A stretch of DNA of 8,638 bases from Acidobacteriota bacterium (GTDB lineage: Bacteria > Acidobacteriota > Terriglobia > Bryobacterales > Bryobacteraceae), in assembly GCA_016871135.1 (NCBI GenBank), contig VFZQ01000186.1, forward strand, positions 1 through 8,638, given 5' to 3'. Each line of letters begins with the position of its first letter. The stretch's first letter is position 1. A program made the translations under genes and the position numbers. A model generated the notes under the pieces. It was given only the letters and a program-made list of their open reading frames with translations, was not told the origin of the DNA and searched no databases. This document shows positions 6,289-8,638 of the stretch, in pieces.

Positions 6289-6632
6289 CCGAATTCCCGG
6301 CTTTCATGAAGAACGCCGTGAACCGCATCGCGCGCTCCGAACAAGCGACGCCCGGCGTCGACGGGTATGTTTTCGATGGCGCCGATGGCAGCCAAATGGC
6401 CTTCTGGACCTGCTCCGAAACCGCCAGTTCGACGCCGCATGTTCACGACTTCGACGAATACATGCTTGTCGTCGAAGGCTGCTACACATTGATAATCGAC
6501 GGCCGCCGCATCCAGTTAAACCGGGGCGATGAATACGTCATCGGCCGCGGCGTCGAGCACGCTGGCGAAGTTCTCGCCAACACCCGCACGATCCACTGGT
6601 TTGGCGGCAAGCGCGCCAACCGGGTAGCCTGA
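6285..6632 (+). CDS. Single-domain cupin protein
   Basis: A 115-aa small beta-barrel protein of the cupin superfamily. Cupin motif 1 is complete: P51-H52-V-H54-D-F-D-E58-Y-M-L-V-V-E-G65. Motif 2 is reduced to G81-D-E-Y-V-I-G-R-G-V-E-H92. H52, H54, E58 and H92 form the usual 3-His/1-Glu metal site, so it should bind Fe(II), Mn(II), Zn(II) or similar. It could be an isomerase, a dioxygenase-like enzyme or a sensor; sequence alone does not decide. The GTG start at 6285 overlaps the dioxygenase stop in a GTGA junction, which implies translational coupling. An ATG at 6306 is an alternative, but neither has a good Shine-Dalgarno sequence. Pairing with the dioxygenase suggests that both act on one pathway. 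Confidence 0.85.
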   Translation: MTEFPAFMKNAVNRIARSEQATPGVDGYVFDGADGSQMAFWTCSETASSTPHVHDFDEYMLVVEGCYTLIIDGRRIQLNRGDEYVIGRGVEHAGEVLANTRTIHWFGGKRANRVA

Positions 6633-6644
6633 AGTGTAGGCCGC

Positions 6645-8638
6645 ATGAACCCGCTCCACTCCATCCCCTTCGCCATCCCCTTCGACCAAATTCGCGCCGA
6701 GCACGTGCGCGCCGGCATCCGCCAGCTCATCGCGGAAGCCAAGGAACGCATCGAACAGATCGCCGCGCCAACCGAACCGCGCACCTACGCCAACACCCTG
6801 CTCCCGCTCGACCGCGCCACCGAACCGCTCGACGTCGCCCTCGGCGTAGTGCGCCACCTCGAATCGGTCGCCACCTACCCGGAACTGCGCGAAGCCTTTA
6901 ACGACATTCAAGACGACGCCACCGCGTTCTACTCAAGCGTGCGCCTGCACGACGGCCTCTGGCAAGCCGTAAAGAACTTCGAGTCTACAGGCGACGCGAA
7001 GCTTCTCAAAGGCGTGGACGCGCGCTATTTGAAAAAGACCGTCGACGCCTTCCGCCTCTCCGGCGCCGACCTCGATCCCGAAGGAAAGAAAAAACTCGCC
7101 GCCCTCGACATCGAACTCGCGCAGGTAACGACAAAGTTCTCCGAAAATGTACTGGACGCCACCAACGCCTGGGAACTGCTCGTCGACGACGAAACAAAAC
7201 TCAAAGGCCTACCGCCCTCCGCCGTTGCAGCCGCGCGCCAAAGCGCCGAATCGAAAGGCCACCCCGGCTGGCGATTCACCCTGCAGCAGCCGTCCTACGT
7301 CGCCGTCATGACCTACCTCGACGACCGCGCCATCCGCGAACAGCTCTACCGCGCCTACGCCACACGCGCGACGGACGAAAAATTCGACAACCGCGCCAAC
7401 GTCGTCAAAATCCTCCAGCTGCGCGCCGAAAAGGCGCGAATGCTCGGATTCACCAACTTCGCCGACCTCGTGCTGATCGACCGCATGGCCAAAACCGGCG
7501 CCGCCGCGCAAGCGTTTCTCGACGACCTTGAAGCCAAGACCCAGCCCTTCTTCGCCACCGAAAACGCGCAACTCGAAACCTTCGCGCAACAATCGCTCGA
7601 ACCCTGGGACATCGCCTACTACGCCGAGAAACAACGCGTCGCGCTGTACAACTTCGACGAAGAAGAGTTGCGGCCCTACTTCGCCCTGCCAAGCGTGATC
7701 GAAGGCATGTTCACCCTCACGGGCAAGCTCTTCGGCATCGAAGTTAAAGAGCGTTCCGGCATTCCGGCTTGGGACGCGAGCGTCAAGTATTACGACATCT
7801 TCGATCAATCCACGCACGCCCATCTCGGCAGCTTCTACTCCGACATGTACCCGCGCGAAAACAAGCGCGGCGGCGCGTGGATGGATTCGTTTCTAACCGG
7901 AATGCCCGGCCAGCCGCACCTCGGCCTGATCTGCGGCAATCTCACGCCGCCCATCGGCGACGACCCCGCGCTGCTCACCCACCGAGACGTCGAAACACTC
8001 TTCCACGAGTTCGGCCACCTGCTCCACCACATCCTCACCAACGTGCCGATCCGCGATCTCGCCGGCACTTCGGTCGCCTGGGATTTCGTCGAACTCCCCT
8101 CGCAGATCATGGAAAACTGGTGCTGGGAGAAGGAAGCCCTCGACCTCTTCGCCCGCCATTACAAAACCGGCGAAACCATCCCGGCCGGCCTGCTCGACAA
8201 GATGAAACGGGCCCGCACCTACCGCGCCGCCAACGGCCAAATGCGGCAGCTCAGTTTCGGCGCTGTCGATCTGGCCTTGCACACCCGTTACGACGCCGCC
8301 CGCGATGGCGATGTCATCGCCTGGTCACGTGCGATCCTGCAGCGGTTTTCCGCCGCCAGGTTCCCGGACGATCACGCCATGATCGCCAGCTTCACTCACC
8401 TGTTCGCTAATCCGACAGGCTACGCCGCCGGTTACTACTCCTACAAATGGGCCGAAGTCCTCGACGCCGACGCCTTCAGCCGCTTCCACAAGGAAGGCGT
8501 CTTTAACGAATCGACCGGCCGCGCGTTTCGGGAGAACATTCTCTCCAAAGGCGACAGCGACGATCCCGCTGCTCTGTTCCGGGCATTCATGGGCCGGGAT
8601 CCCGACGCGCAAGCCCTCCTGAAACGCTCCGGTCTCGC
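6645..8638 (+). CDS. prlC: M3 family oligopeptidase A (3' end cut by window)
   Basis: At least 664 aa of an uninterrupted M3-family zinc metallopeptidase, running off the window. It is cytosolic and cleaves short peptides, including signal-peptide fragments in the Escherichia coli enzyme OpdA/PrlC. Zinc-site motif H454-E-F-G-H458 is intact, and the third ligand E483 lies 25 residues after H458 in E-L-P-S-Q-I-M-E-N-W. Other hallmarks are N168-V-L-D-A-T, E405-N-K-R-G-G-A-W and G592-Y-A-A-G-Y-Y-S-Y, with the substrate-binding tyrosines. The final visible residues (LLKRSGL) match the family's extreme C-terminus, so only a few codons are missing. The ATG at 6645 sits 12 bp after the cupin stop; a short TAGG lies 4-5 nt upstream. 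Start and end both agree with the family's usual length of about 670-680 aa. It probably belongs to the dioxygenase/cupin transcript, but may have no functional link with it. Confidence 0.93.
   Translation, partial: MNPLHSIPFAIPFDQIRAEHVRAGIRQLIAEAKERIEQIAAPTEPRTYANTLLPLDRATEPLDVALGVVRHLESVATYPELREAFNDIQDDATAFYSSVRLHDGLWQAVKNFESTGDAKLLKGVDARYLKKTVDAFRLSGADLDPEGKKKLAALDIELAQVTTKFSENVLDATNAWELLVDDETKLKGLPPSAVAAARQSAESKGHPGWRFTLQQPSYVAVMTYLDDRAIREQLYRAYATRATDEKFDNRANVVKILQLRAEKARMLGFTNFADLVLIDRMAKTGAAAQAFLDDLEAKTQPFFATENAQLETFAQQSLEPWDIAYYAEKQRVALYNFDEEELRPYFALPSVIEGMFTLTGKLFGIEVKERSGIPAWDASVKYYDIFDQSTHAHLGSFYSDMYPRENKRGGAWMDSFLTGMPGQPHLGLICGNLTPPIGDDPALLTHRDVETLFHEFGHLLHHILTNVPIRDLAGTSVAWDFVELPSQIMENWCWEKEALDLFARHYKTGETIPAGLLDKMKRARTYRAANGQMRQLSFGAVDLALHTRYDAARDGDVIAWSRAILQRFSAARFPDDHAMIASFTHLFANPTGYAAGYYSYKWAEVLDADAFSRFHKEGVFNESTGRAFRENILSKGDSDDPAALFRAFMGRDPDAQALLKRSGL

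Noticed and set aside
7209..7823. 204-codon minus-strand open frame inside the oligopeptidase gene
   Set aside because: The plus strand here encodes a continuous M3 peptidase with all expected motifs; the minus frame has no independent support.
7769..8410. 213-codon plus-strand frame inside the oligopeptidase gene
   Set aside because: Arginine/proline-rich shifted frame overlapping the zinc-site region of the real protein.

Overview
The window is a densely coding, GC-rich stretch of bacterial chromosome with ten protein genes and almost no intergenic DNA. The longest non-coding gap between genes is 28 bp. I see no RNA gene, mobile element, CRISPR array, long repeat or obvious terminator. Two different ADP-heptose:LPS heptosyltransferases (WaaF-like and WaaC-like) point to a Gram-negative organism with a heptose-containing LPS core. 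High GC, few clear Shine-Dalgarno sequences and this gene mix would fit an Acidobacteriota of the Solibacter/Bryobacter type. That is an impression, not something the sequence proves.

Minus strand, 5486 down to 782: a tight six-gene run, probably one operon. In transcription order it holds waaF (heptosyltransferase II), a polytopic GT-C/PMT-like glycosyltransferase, a 108-aa protein resembling a degenerate nucleotidylyltransferase, waaC (heptosyltransferase I), an isoprenylcysteine-carboxylmethyltransferase-like membrane methyltransferase, and a MmcQ/YjbR-family protein. Junctions are overlaps of 31, 8, 43 and 11 nt and one gap of 4 nt, so translational coupling is likely. The first four genes have an envelope-glycan theme. 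The last two may simply travel with them.

Left edge, plus strand (20-802): a GNAT-family N-acetyltransferase that converges on the operon and overlaps its last gene by 21 bp.

Plus strand, from 5515 to the right edge: a divergent unit separated from waaF by only 28 bp. It holds a phytanoyl-CoA dioxygenase-family Fe(II)/2-oxoglutarate enzyme, a single-domain cupin that overlaps it by a GTGA junction, and 12 bp further on an M3-family oligopeptidase A (PrlC-like) cut off by the window end, probably only a few codons short of its stop.

Nothing here amounts to a clearly new system. The points most worth following are the catalytically degenerate nucleotidyltransferase-like protein inside the heptose operon, the very compact divergent promoter, and the dioxygenase-cupin pair beside LPS genes.
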